From Rhipidocladum racemiflorum (lineage: Eukaryota; Streptophyta; Magnoliopsida; Poales; Poaceae), in the NCBI GenBank assembly GCA_036346355.1, contig CM070581.1:44225849-44289848 (forward strand): a DNA stretch of 64,000 bases. Reading direction: 5' to 3'. The translations under genes were made by a program, and so were the position numbers. Every line of letters begins with the position of its first letter. Position 1 is the first letter of the stretch. This document shows, piece by piece, positions 12,233-24,500 of the stretch. The notes beneath the pieces are model-generated. The model saw only the letters and a list, made by a program, of their open reading frames with translations. It was not told the origin of the DNA and ran no database searches.

Positions 12233-13288
12233 GTGACACTACGGGATGTCGAGACACCGTAAAAGGTGAAATTTGAGAATGTGACACCACGGAGTGTCGT
12301 AACCTTATATAATGTGAATGTTATGGTCAAAAAAACATTATAAAATGTGGAATTAAGGTTAAAACCCTACGATATGAGGTTTATTTGCGTTTCCGGGGAT
12401 TTGGGCCGTTTCCGGGGGAGTTTGGGCCTAGGGGAAAGGGTCATGGGCCTTGGTGGGGGAGAGTTTGAGTCCTTTTAGGAGTAGGAGACCAGTTTAGGCT
12501 GGTAAAAAGGGCTCCCCCTGCCCTTTGCCTGCGCCCCCACCCTCTTTGTTGCGCCCCCTCCCTCTCCCTCCATGCCCTAGCCGCCACCCCACCTCCCCCT
12601 CTCCCTTGCATGCGCCCCATTGCCCCCATTGCTCCCCACCTCTCCACCACCTCTCCTCCACCCCTTGCTGCCCTAGGGTAGCCTCACCACCCCTGCACCT
12701 CGAAGATCTGTACATTGGAGCGAGGAGCGAGGAGTGATCCGGGAGGAGATCTATTGGGTTTTCGTGCGTTGAGCGAAGGTATGGCCATGGGACTCTTTGG
12801 GGTTGGGCTAGGTACTGTTCTAAGGATCATTATCATGATTTTAGATCAATTGGTGGTGCTGGAATTGAGTAGATTAGATGAAATCTAGAAGTTGTCACGT
12901 TCTCTGTTTCGGACAGCATGAGCAGTCGACCTAGGGTTTAGTTTTTCGCCAATTTAGAATCCGAATTTGGACGGCCGCCTGTTGAAGAAGTTGTAGGTAA
13001 TTTCAATATCTTTCCGTGGGTATAAATAACGTCCAATTCCGATCAGTCGTTTGAAAGTTATGGCCATTTTACCGAGCGTGTTAAAATCTGTGAGGTGATT
13101 GGAACAGATCACGGTATTTTGTAGATTAAACAACTTTAGAGTCCGAATCAGTATTTCCATATACTTAGAAAAAATTAGGAAATTTCCTAAGCTACGCGAG
13201 GATGTACTCGTTTAATTGATTCGGAGTCTTAGTGTAACACCCCGTCATTTAATATGCCTGAATGCTACCAAACATAAGCTAAACAACA
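12233..13288 (+). mobile_element. LTR-like element of a second family (starts TGTGACACTACGG)
   Basis: Starts TGTGACACTACGG exactly where copy A's pol stops and ends near AAACAACA, where copy B's pol starts. The TGTGACACC/GGAGTGTCGTAACC motif pair, the GGGCCGTTTCCGGGG segment and the C-rich CCCTCCCCC stretch (12520-12680) recur at 62701-63225, which shows this is a dispersed repeat. No 5-bp target duplication was found between CAATC on the left and AGGAT on the right, so it did not simply insert into one element. The ORFs in the C-rich part are low-complexity noise. Confidence 0.6.
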
Positions 13289-14794
13289 AGGATTTCCAGA
13301 GAATGCAGATTGAAGTAGTACTAGAAGGATTCTTGGCCACATTGGAAGTAAAGCCTACCCTGGAGGATCAGATCCGAGAAGGACAAAAGGATGATGACAA
13401 GATCCGCAGGATTAAGTCCAAGATGGACGAGGGCAAGGCAAAAGACTTCAAACTGGACAAGCAAGGCACGTTGTGGATGCAGGATCGAATTTGTGTGCCA
13501 AACAAGAAGGAGCTGAAGCAGTTGATCCTAGCGGAAGCCCATGACTCCAAGTACTCAATCCATCCAGGAAGTGCCAAGATGTATCAAGATTTGAAGGAAA
13601 GATTCTAGTGGCCGAGCATGAAGCGTGAAGTTACCGAGCATGTTGCGCTGTGCGACATATGCCAGAGAGTCAAGGCAATGCATCAGAGACCAGCAGGATT
13701 GCTACAGCCGTTGAAGATACCTTAGTGGACATGGGAGGAAATCGAAATGGACTTCATTACCGGTTTACCCAAGACTCAAGGAGGATATGACTCCATATGG
13801 GTCATAGTGGACCGCTTGACTAAGGTCGCCTATTTTATCCCGGTAAAGACCACTTACTCGGGAGATAAGTTAGCAGAATTGTATATGACCAGGATCGTCT
13901 GTTTGCATGGGGTGCATGCCGAAGAAGATTGTATCGGACAGAGGTACCCAGTTTACCTCGAGATTCTGGAATAAGCTGCATGAAGCCATGAGAACCCGTT
14001 TGAATTTTAGTACAGCTTATCATCCATAGACGGATGGACAGACTGAAAGAGTTAATCAGATACTGGAGGATATGTTAAGAGCGTGTGCGTTGGCTTATGC
14101 TACCTCTTGGGATAAAAGTCTGCCGTATGCTGAGTTCAGCTACAACAATAGCTATCAAGCAAGTCTACAAATGTCACCATTTGAGGCATTATATGGTCGA
14201 CCTTGTCGAACACCGTTGAACTGGAATGAGACAGGTGAACGTCGTGTCTTTGGGCCGGACATTCTTCAAGAAGCCGAAGAACAGATTGCCATGATCCGGA
14301 AAAGATTAAAGATAGCTCAGTCAAGACAGAAGAGTTACGCTGATAACCGTCGCCGAGATCTGAGTTTCGAACCGGAAGAGTTCGTATATCTCAGAGTCAC
14401 ACCACTCAAGGGAGTTAAGAGATTCCATGCTAAAGGAAAACTCGCACCGCGATATGTTGGACCATTCAAGGTTCTCAATCGCAGAGGGGAAGTTGCGTAC
14501 CAGCTGGAGCTACCGCAATCACTAGCAGGAGTGCATGATGTATTCCACGTGTCCCAGCTGAAGAAGTGTCTCCGAGTACCTGATGAGCAAACACCGCTGG
14601 AGTCGATAGAGCTGCGAGAGGATCTGACTTATAAGGAGCACCCCGTTAAGGTTTTGTGCACCATGGATCGAGAGACAAGGAATAAGTCAACCCGTTTCTA
14701 CAGAGTGCAATAGAGAAACCATGCAGAGAGTGAAGCAACTTGGGAGCGCGAGGAGGATTTGAAGAAAGAGTTTCCAAACCTATTCCTTAGTTAG
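13289..14794 (+). pseudogene. Tekay-type gypsy pol, integrase to chromodomain, copy B
   Basis: Plus-strand homologue of copy A's pol: integrase N-terminal region (13289-13608; QMQIE.. opposite the same residues in A) with a zinc-binding H/C segment at 13625-13680 (HVALCDICQRVKA), catalytic core from 13747 (MDFITGLPKTQGGYDS), and a 213-aa C-terminal ORF (14072-14713) with YNNSYQASLQMSPFEALYGR, DVFHVSQLKKCLRVPDEQ and the start of the chromodomain, which continues past an in-frame stop to about 14794 (ATWEREEDLKKEF). It has an in-frame TAG after ERF, a break after HGVHAEED, and others, so it is dead. RT and RNase H are absent because the fragment begins at 13289. Confidence 0.85.
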
Positions 14795-14820
14795 CCCTAA
14801 AGCTCGGGGATGAGATTCTG

Positions 14821-14835
14821 TTAAGGGGGGAGGTT
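14821..14835 (+). other. Polypurine tract of gypsy copy B
   Basis: TTAAGGGGGGAGGT lies directly before the LTR start TGTAACACCCC at 14836. It is the counterpart of the tract next to copy A. Confidence 0.75.
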
Positions 14836-15905
14836 TGTAACACCCCAATTTTTGCTTTTCATGAATTTAAATATGATTTGGCACTTTTGTGAATTTTTGG
14901 AATTTTCTGGGATTTACTTGGATTTATTTGGAATTTATTTGAATTTATTCCCTTTTCAAATAATTAAAGAATTTAATTTTGCAAATAAAATTTTGTTCCA
15001 AATATTTTATTTGAGTCCAAAATGTTCCAAAATATTTTCTAGAATTTTTTCTGGAATTTTTCTGAGTCTTTTGCTATTTTTAATGAATTAAATGAATTTT
15101 TGGGAATTAATTTGAATATTTAATCGCTGGGAAAATCGATCGGGTTTGCACTGTTCATCCGACCGAGCCCGAAACCGAGTCAGACTCGAGTCCGACCCTG
15201 ACCCGACTGCGCCAACCGTCTCGGTCGAGCCACGTCACCGAACCCAACCCTAACCCTAACGCACGTTTCCGTTGGATTGAGATCCAACGGCCACGATCGC
15301 GCCAGCGCCGCCCGAGCTAGGCTCCGACCGAGCCAACCAGACCACCGAGCTGGACAGAGCCCAAACCCCCGACCGGTGGATTTTGATCCAACGGCTGCCG
15401 TTGCGCCACGTCACCCAATCCGAATCCATTTCGGATTCCGCCGCCGCAGCCGTGTGGACCTCGGTTTCTGCGGTTTTCACGGAAGCCGATGCCCCTATTT
15501 AATGCGCCGCCGCCACCATCGTGTTCTCTGTTTCCTTGCGCACCCGTAGCCCTAACTCACCGAGCTCAAGCCGCCGTGGTTGCGCCGCAATCGCTCGCCG
15601 TAGTGGAATTAGGGTTCCGCCGCGGTTCTCCGTCGTTTCCGCCGCCGTCCGCCGTTTTCCGCCGTGTTGGTGCCCAGATTTGGAACCGCAAGGACAAGAC
15701 ACGTCGGGAGGTACCATCCACTTCGCCGGAATCGCACCCAAACGCCGTCGGGCGTGTCGTCATCTTCGTCTCCGGCCAGCCAGCTCCGCCGCATGCCATC
15801 GCCGACTCGCGAAGCTTATCCGCCGTTGGATCCTCATCGCACGGCTGAGATTCGTCCACGTCGCCCGAAGGTAAATTCCCACGTTGCAGTTTTAGATCCG
15901 TTTTC

Positions 15906-15931
15906 AACCGTTGGATCTAGATCCAACGGTT
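15906..15931. repeat. Perfect 26-bp palindrome in the LTR
   Basis: AACCGTTGGATC and its exact complement meet at a central TA, giving a perfect inverted repeat with no loop. Related half-sites (ATCCAACGG) occur at about 15280, 15390 and 63720, and a 10-bp-stem version on CCGTTGATTT lies near 16117. This is a possible protein-binding site or hairpin in the transcribed part of the LTR. Confidence 0.8.
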
Positions 15932-16189
15932 TAGATCGTGCCACGTAGCTGCAACCGCATCGTGCTTGATCCGTTGCCAGCCGTTAGATCTAGATTGTGC
16001 GGCTAGGGTTAGCCACGTTGTCAGCTTCAGATCGGATCTTGACCGTGCGATCGAGATCGAACGGTCCAGATCAACCGAGTAGTTTCCAACACGTCAGGTT
16101 GGATCTAATCTGGACCGTTGATTTTCAAATCAACGGCCCAGATCGTGTCGCTGCGGTTCGATTTCTGACCGTCAGCGGCCACCGTGTGG

Positions 16190-16470
16190 TCGCCGATGAC
16201 ATCAGCACGTGACATCTGCGTCGGACCCGCGCGTCAGTGACCGCCGAACCGCACCATGACATCACCCATGACGTCATGCTGATGTCATGGTGGGGCCCAG
16301 CTGTCAGAGCCCTCGACCGAGCCGTGCGCTGACGTCACCCGAGGGGCCCACTTGTCAGAGGCACACGTGCCTTGGACCGGGTCCACGGTGGACCGAGCCG
16401 AACCGTGCGCCGGGTCCATGGACCCGAGGCGACGTGGCGGCTTCTAATTGGTCCACGTGTCATGCTGACG
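16190..16470. promoter_or_regulatory. Cluster of bZIP-type ACGT motifs in the LTR
   Basis: Contains repeated TGACGTCA, TGACATCA, CACGTGTCA and CCACGTGTC-like sequences within about 280 bp. Equivalent clusters occur in copy A (8636-8930) and copy C (41706-41840). ACGT-core motifs such as TGACGTCA and CACGTG are bound by plant bZIP and bHLH factors, including ABA- and stress-response regulators. That they act as enhancers here is inference; no expression evidence can be seen. Confidence 0.5.
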
Positions 16471-17498
16471 CAATAAATCATTTTCCGAAAATGAAATTAT
16501 TTATTTAATTCGGTTTATTGATTTTAAATATAGATTCAAACTTCAAACGCTTATAACTTTTGCGTTTCAACTTCGATTTGGGTGGTTCAAATTTATAAAT
16601 TTTCATAAAAATGAGACATACTCAAATATGAATTTTAATAAATTTTTTGTTATGAATATTCCTCTGTTTATATTTAATTAATGTTTTCCTTAAACTTTAA
16701 ACGATTATAACTTTTGCATTTTAACTCCGATTTGGACGATTCCAGTTTCTAAAAATTTATAAAAATGTGCTCTCTCTGTTTATGAAGTTTATTTGAACTT
16801 TTGAACACTCTTGTGTACTATTTTATTTATTGATTGTTATTTGCACGCGTTACGAGTAGACGTTGAAGTGCCCGAAGGCTTCGAAGGTGAAGTGTTGACC
16901 CAGGAGCCAGCTCAAGACCAAGAACAAGTACTCTTTGAAGGCAAGTTGTGCTTTGACCATGTTGTCCCCATTTTGAAATTATTTTGATTTAATTTATTGC
17001 ATGCTAATTTAATTAGTAAATGTTTGATTAAATTTGGGGAAATTAGTTAAATGCCAATTTTGCATTATGACACCTTGATTAATATTTATGTGCCATGACC
17101 CCTTGTCACCCTAGTTGTGGATTATTAGTTGGGCTTTATTAAAATTCCAACATGGGTAATTAGACCGATGTAGTATGCATAGCCTGGGCATGTAGTATGT
17201 TTTTGCCAATTACATGATAATATTGACTTAATGAGATATAGAACCTGTTTCGAAAAGTGTCAGGTGTTATTGATAATGATATTGATCGCACGTGGTGCGT
17301 GGTAAACAACTGGGGGTTTGATAAATAGTTTATGACCGGGGCAAGAATGATCGGGTGGGCCTGATGTGGGACCGGGAACGTTGATTTGGTTCTTCGGGTA
17401 GTCTTGCCCTGGTCACCCGAAAGACTTAACCTTGCAAGCCTTTGAACTGAGTCAAGCGTGCAACCACATGTCTGTAATGGGACGGACCTAGTTGATTA

Positions 17499-19301
17499 TG
17501 CGAAATCATGTGCTAAAAAATTGGCTTAGAATTGAATTTGCAAATATGTTTGTTCATGTGTTTTGTCAATTTGACAAGAAGCAGTAAGTTTCGCTTTTGC
17601 GCCGGACCAAGATCTCAAGAAATAGTAAGTTTCCCATCTACGACGGACAAACTTTGTTGGTCTGTCGTGGACATGCTTTTGAACTCATTGAGCCAAACTC
17701 AATTTTCCTCAAAAACCAGTAAGTTGTGCATGTACGACGGACAAAGTTTTTGGGTCTGTCGTGAACGTGTTTTTGAGCTCATGAGTCGAACTCAATCTTC
17801 CAATAAACCAGTAAGTTTTGCATGTACGGCGGACAAACTTCTTTGGTCAGTCGTGAATGGCTTTTTGAGGTTTGATTTCGCATGTACGACGGACCGATTT
17901 TGTTTGTCCGTCGTGAACGTGTTTTCGCCAGAATGATTTCTTCTTGGAACCGAAACTTTCACTTGTACAACGGACCGATTTTGTCTGTCCGTTTTGAATG
18001 CTTTTTTGAGTGATTTTTCATATGTACGCCGGACCATATTTCCTTGTCCGTCGTGAATGCGTTTTTGCTGAATTAGGGTTTTGAGCAGAATTGTAATAAT
18101 TTGAATTTGAGATTATGAAATTTGTGATGATTTCATGATGCTTCTCTTGAAGTGGACTTTATGCAATGCTCATGTGAGTAGTTGCATGGATTGACATTGA
18201 GTCAAGTCATGGACTTGTGCTCGGATTTGTTTTGTGGTTTGTTCATGTGCAGGTATTGCTCGAAGACGAATGTGGTCGATGACGGGACCGGAACTAGGTT
18301 CATGGAGGAACTGAGGTTCGGGACTAGGTTCAGGAGGAACTGAGGTCTTGGTGGTCAAGGATGTCATGCGGGACGTTCGGGCTAAGAGAATGGTGCACAT
18401 GAAGAATGGTTAGTCACGTGAGAATGGCAAGAGGTCATTCGCGTGCAAAGTGTTAGTCACGTGAGTATGGCAGGTGGCCATACGCGTGCAAAGTGTTAGT
18501 CACGTGAGTATGGTAGGGTTGCCATACGCGTGCAAGAGTTGTACTCGGCCAGGTTGGGCCAAGTAGAGTTGTGTTGGATACGAATTCCTTCTAGGGAATA
18601 GGAATCGTATTCGTAACTCCTTGTGGGTTGGTGCTTTAAATAGGTGGGGGTCTCTGTTGAAAGGCACCAAGTAGAGCTGAGCGCATCAAGCTTTGAGCTT
18701 GGTTTTAGGGTTTGTACTCTTTTGATGAGAGTATTTTAGACAAGAAATAAAGATCAATTCTTCCAAGATTTTTGCGTGCTACAGTAACCACGTCGCTACA
18801 GTGTTTTCTGTTTTGGTTCTTGTTTGCATGCTTGTTCTAATTCTAGATTGGTTTTTAATCGTTGAGTTTCATCTTGATTTGATCCATCAAAAACCGTTCT
18901 AGGGTATTGATCTAGTGTTTCTCAAAGTCTATTTGATCAATCTTTTGTCGTTCTTGTTTAATCTTGAAGTTTTGATTAGATTGATTCTCGTCAAGTTCTG
19001 GATCAGCAAGCTTGCGAAGCTCATAAATTTTGATCCGTAAGTCCGATCGAGCTGATTCTTTTTGAGTTCGATTCATATTGGAATCTAGTTTCTCGTGTCC
19101 AAATTTCAGATTGTTTGGACGGTTGGATCTCCGAGAATTCGCGTTTTACCAAACCTCTATCATTCTGTTTTTGTCGAAAACGAGGGAATTATTTGGTTCT
19201 GTTTTGGGGTGAACTTTTAATAGATCAAGAATTTGGTTTTAGCTTCCGTACAATCATTCACCCCCCCTCTGATTGCTATATTCGTATACTTCGATCCTAC
19301 A
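17499..19301 (+). repeat. 5' LTR of the copia element, with six imperfect hairpins
   Basis: The first third carries six ~35-bp imperfect inverted repeats of the form GTACGACGGACAAA...TTTGTCCGTCGTGAA at about 17637, 17731, 17822, 17882, 17963 and 18022. Three ~43-bp direct repeats follow at 18407-18535, each with TTAGTCACGTGAG (a CACGTG core). A TATA-like TTTAAATAGG lies near 18645. The 3' LTR repeats all of this. Confidence 0.9.
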
Positions 19302-19303
19302 AG

Positions 19304-19315
19304 TGGTATCAGAGC
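19304..19315 (+). other. Primer binding site of the copia element
   Basis: TGGTATCAGAGC, complementary to the 3' end of initiator tRNA-Met, two bases after the LTR. This is the usual PBS of plant LTR retrotransposons. Confidence 0.9.
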
Positions 19316-19353
19316 AAGGTTTTTCTAATCTATCTTAACCGGTGATTAGATCA

Positions 19354-21320
19354 ATGGATCGTTATTCGACAAAACCATGTGTGTTCGATGGTGTTGATTT
19401 TCAGTTTTGGAAGGCCAAGATGGAGGCGTTCATCCAAGCACAGGGCTTCACAATTTGGGAGAAGGTCTACAAGCCATATGAAGTCCCTGCAAACGACAAC
19501 GTCAACGACACCAATCGCACACATGTTGAAGCAAATAGCAAGGTGCGCAACTTGATCATCCAAGGCTTGGGACGCAGCGACTTTGATCGTGTGGTTCATC
19601 TTCAATCAAGATATGAGGTATGGAAATCTCTTTGTGATTACCATGAGGGTTCTAACACTATCAAAGAGGTTCGCCAAGATATTTACAAAAAAAAGAATAC
19701 ATGCGTTTTGAGATGAAACCTAGTGAATCAGAGATGACTTCTTTGCACATTTCAATAAAATTCTTAGCAATCTACGTCTTTGTTGGAGTTAGCTACACTG
19801 ATGCTGAAAATGCTCGACAATTGCTTAGTGCTTTGGACATGTCAGAGTGGGAGATGAAAGTAACATCTATACAAGAATCTACTACCATGAGCACACTCAC
19901 ATTAGATGTTCTTTACTCTAAGTTGAAAACTCATGAGTTGGATGTTCTTGCCAGGAAGGGTAACATTAAATCAATTGCTTTGATCTCTAACCCTAACATG
20001 TCAAATGCAAATTCTTCTTCTAGATTTGCCTTGTCTTCCATGTCTTCTTTAACAGATGAGCAACTTGAAGAGTTTCCTGAAGAAGATCTGGCACTACTCT
20101 CTTCTCGCTTTAACAAAGCTTTGCAGAATGTGAGAATGAGAAAGAGAGGTGGTCCTCCAAGATGCTATGAGTGTGGTGACCTCAACCATATTCGCACAAA
20201 TTATCCTAAGCTTGCAGGAAAAACATCAAAGGAGGAGAAGGACAACGATGTAAGGAATGAGAAGAAAAGGTTCTCGTCAAATGATAGGAAGAAGAAGAGC
20301 TTCATCAACCGCAAGGTGGTTCACTGAGTTCTTTCCGCTCTTGAACAAGTCAATTTGAAGCGATGTGGACTCGGAGAGCAACGAAGATGATGCAACTCCA
20401 AGCAAGCATGATTTGATAGGATTATGTCTCATGGCAAGCAGCAAGGATAGCTTCACCGAGGACGACCACGACAATGACTTCAATGAGGTAGATCCTCTTA
20501 TGATGAATTAGCTATTCTTTGTTGCTCGTCTTGGAAAATTGCTTGACAAACGTGATAAGAAAATTAAGAAACATGATTTCATTATTGAATCATTGAATGC
20601 TGAAATTGCTAGACTTAAGACTTTGATTCCTAGTGATGATACTTGCAAATCATGTGACTTAATTTACAATGAGCTCACCTTGCTTAGGAAAGAACATGCT
20701 CTTTTGTTGCATCTAAATGAGAAAAATAAGAAACATGTTGTACAAGCTAGTCGTTCCACTCGATGATTTGCATAGTTCAACTTCTTGTTCTAAATGCTCA
20801 ACTCTTGAATTAAAATTGAAAGATGCAAATGCTAGGGTTTCTCAATTAACTGATAATTTGCTTTCACATGAAATTCTCTCATGCTCAACTTGTCGCAAGC
20901 AAAAAGGAAAAGTAGATGTTCCCTGCAATAATTGTTTAACTCTTGCTAAGAAAGTTGATTACTTGCAAAATTTTTTGGAACGTTTCACTAATGGCAAGAA
21001 GAAGTTGAACATGATTTTGGATCAATCTAAGGTTAGCACAAACAAGAGAGGTTTAGGTTTTGATCCTTATGCCACATATGAAACTAAACCTCAGACCGTT
21101 GTTCGATTCCTTGCAAAATTGAGTTATCTAATGAGCCTAAGAAAATTGCTTTTCAATCAATGGTTTTTTATCTTCTACTATGATGAATGCAAAATGTGCT
21201 TTTACTGTTAAAGCTAAACATCATGTCAAGTACACTTGCACTCATTGTGGTAGAGATGGACACTTAGTAGATTTTTGCTTTAGACTAGCCAAACAAAGAA
21301 AAGAAGGAAAGAACTGAGGC
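19354..21320 (+). pseudogene. Copia (SIRE-type) gag, frameshifted
   Basis: The ATG at 19354 starts MDRYSTKPCVFDGVDFQFW, the typical gag start. The frame shifts near 19700 and continues (19701-20326) with MKPSESEMTSLHISIKFL and a zinc knuckle CYECGDLNHIRTNY, where the last Cys of CX2CX4HX4C is Tyr. Stops follow at about 20326. A coiled-coil-like stretch (20539-21190) has repeated Cys pairs (CKSCDL, CSKCS, CSTCRKQKGK, CNNC), common in SIRE-type gag. A second knuckle lies at 21226-21290 (CTHCGRDGHLVDFC), intact. At least three breaks separate these parts, so a full Gag cannot be made. Confidence 0.85.
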
Positions 21321-21562
21321 TAGGTCAAATTTCAGCAAAGCACATTTTTATGCGCCTAGAGTGATGAAAACACCTTCTGTTCCTACAAACATGGGAAAAG
21401 GCAAATCTGATTTTGTGCATAAAAATTATCGTGTTGAACCTCATCACAGCGTCGTGTGTCTCAAGATCGATTCCCAAAAATCTCATTCCTAACCCCAGTA
21501 CTGAGGCCTCGACATGTTTTGCTATGTAGGCTTCTCGCGCAAGGAAGGAGAACATATGGCTA

Positions 21563-24500
21563 GTGGATTCCGGATGCTCACGCCACATGTCCGGTGATAA
21601 GAATTGGTTCTCCTCCCTCACTCGTGCATCTCGTGCTGAAAGTGTTACTTTTGGAGATGCTTCTTCCTCTTCTGTTGTGGCAAAAGGTACAATAAAGGTA
21701 AGTGACAAGTTTATGTTCAAAGATGTGGCTCTTGTTGAAAATTTGAAATATAACTTGCTTTTTGTCTCACAAATGCTTGATGAAGATCTTGAGATAAGCT
21801 TTAAGAAAAATGAATGCAAATTGCTAGATGCTTCAGGTGATCTTGTGTTCAAAATTTCTCGTTTTGGAAGAGTCTTTAAAGCTGATTTTGATGCATCACC
21901 TTCTTCTAAGCATAGGTGTCTAATTGCCAATGTTTCTAAAGATTTATTCTTTTGGCATCGTAGACTTGGTCATGTTGGTTTTGATCATCTTACTCGTGTA
22001 AGTGGTTTAGATCTTATACGTGGCCTGCCTAAGCTTAAGGGTGATAGCAATCTAGTATGTTCTTCTTGTAGACATGGTAAGATGATTGCAGGTTCACATC
22101 CACCTCTTACCATGATGATGACAAACGCTCCAGACAGCTTCTACATCTTGATACAGCTTGGACCATCTCGAGTTCAATCCTTTGGAGGCAAACGGTATGT
22201 GCTTGTGATTGTTGATGATTTTTCTAGATACTCTTGGGTGTATTTTATGGCATCTAAGGATGAGGCTTTTAGTCATTTTAGAAGTCTTGTTCTTAGGCTT
22301 TCGTTGACCATCCAGGAGCTCTCAAAGCTATTAGAAGTGATAATGGAACTGAATTCAAAAATGCTTCCTTTGATCTCTTTTGTGCTGAAAAAGGAATTGA
22401 TCATCAATTTTCATCTCCTAGAGTGCCTCAACAAAATGGTGTAGTCGAAAGAAAAAAACAGAACGTTAGTTGAGATGGCTAGAACCATGTTAGATGAACA
22501 TCTCTCTCCTAGAAATTTTTGGGCTGAAGCTATTTCAACTGCTTGTTATGTTTCAAACCGTGTGTATGTGAGATCAAAATTGGGTAAGACTCCATATGAG
22601 CTTCGGTTTGGACATAGACCTTCTGTTTCTCACTTTCGAGTTTTTGGATGCAAATGTTTTGTCTTGAAATCTGGAAATCTTGATAAATTTGAAGCTAGAT
22701 CAACTGATGGCATTTTTCTTGGATATCCTGCTCATACTCGTGGCTATCGTGTGATTGTTTTGGAGACTAACAAAATTGTGGAAACTTGTGAAGTTACTTT
22801 TGATGAGGCTAGTCCAGGCACTAGTCCAAGTGATGCAGGTACAAAGCATACATTCAGGGGGAGAAAATCTTTGAAGATGATGATGATGTTGAAGATGAGG
22901 TCTTCACTCTTCCTAATGCACAACAAGATGTAGCACCTTTGGCACCTACTACTACATCACCTACAGCTAACCATCCTCAAGCTACAACATCATCTGTACA
23001 TGCTGAAAATGAAGAAGGAGAAGGAGAAGTCTCAAAAGCCAATGCTCCCTTGCACATTCAAAAAATGCATCCATCTGAACAAATGATTGGAGACCTAAAT
23101 GAGAGAGTCACTCGATCCAGGTTTATTCATTCTGACACTCATGCTCATTCTGCTTTAGTTGCTTCTTTTGAACCCAAAGATATATCTCATGCGTTATCTG
23201 ACGAATCTTGGATCAATGCCATGCATGAAGAATTAGAGAATTTTGAACGAAATAAAGTTTGGAAACTTGTCTCACCACCTCCTGATTTTAATGTTATTGG
23301 AACTAGATGGGTTTTCAAAAATAAACAAAGTGAGGATGGTGTTGTTGTTAGAAACAAGGCTAGATTGGTTGCTCAAGGTTACACTCAAATTGAAGGCTTA
23401 GATTTTGATGAAACCTTTGCTCCATATGCTAGAATTGAAGCTATTAGAATCCTTTTAGCTTTTGCTGCATCCAAAGGTTTCAAATTGTATCAAATGGATG
23501 TGAAAAGTGCTTTTCTTAATGGCTACATAAATGAGGAGGTTTATGTCAAGCAACCACCTGGTTTTGAAAATCCAAAGTTTCCAAATCATGTGTTCAAACT
23601 ATCAAAAGCTTTGTATGGTTTGAAACAAGCCCCTAGAGCATGGTATGATAGGCTAAAAACCTTTTTACTTGAAAAAGGCTTTTTAATGGGAAAGGTTGAC
23701 AAAACTCTCTTTTTACTCAAGCAAGGCAATGATCAACTATTCGCTCGTATTTATGTTGATGATATTATCTTTGGTGGTTCATCTCATGTTTTAGTGTCTG
23801 AAGTTTTCGAAACAATGAGGAAGGAGTTTGAGATGAGTATGATGGGTGAGTTGACATACTTTTTGGGATTTCAAATCAAGCAAACGAAGGATGGTACTTT
23901 TGTACATCAAAGCAAATACACGAAAGACTTGCTACATCGCTTTGGAATGGAAAACAGCAAGCCGATCATGACACCCATGGAGAGCACTTGCGCACTTGAC
24001 CTGATGAAGATGGTGAGCAGGTTGATCAAAAGGAATATAGAAGCATGATAGGTTCACTTTTGTACCTCAACGCATCAAGGCCGGATATACAATTTGTCGT
24101 ATGCTTGTGTGCTCGTTTTCAAGCTTCCCCACGTGCTTCACATCGACAAGTTGTCAAAAGGATTTTCAGGTATCTTCATGGAACTCAAGATTTTGGCATT
24201 TGGCTTTCGCTTCCTCATGCATTAGTTGGAGATCTTTGTCTGCGGCTGATTTTGGAGGATGTAGAATTGATAGGAAAAACACTTCTGGTTCATGTCACTT
24301 CTTGGTAAATTCTCTCATTGCATGGTCATCTAGAAAGCAATCTTCTGTTGCACAATCAATCATTGAATCTGAATATGTAGTCATTGCTAGTTGTTGTTCT
24401 CAAATTCTTTGGATAGTAGCTACACTTAAAGATTATGGGGTTATTTTTGGATAGTGTTCCTCTTCATTGTGATAACACTAGTGCAATTTGCATTGCTAAG

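Noticed and set aside
12441..12737. Gly/Arg- and Pro/His-rich ORFs
   Set aside because: Translations of C-rich low-complexity LTR sequence; the same in 62770-63259.
15256..16508. Multiple overlapping ORFs of 60-119 aa
   Set aside because: They lie in the GC-rich LTR block, overlap on all frames and share no domain; kept only as LTR.
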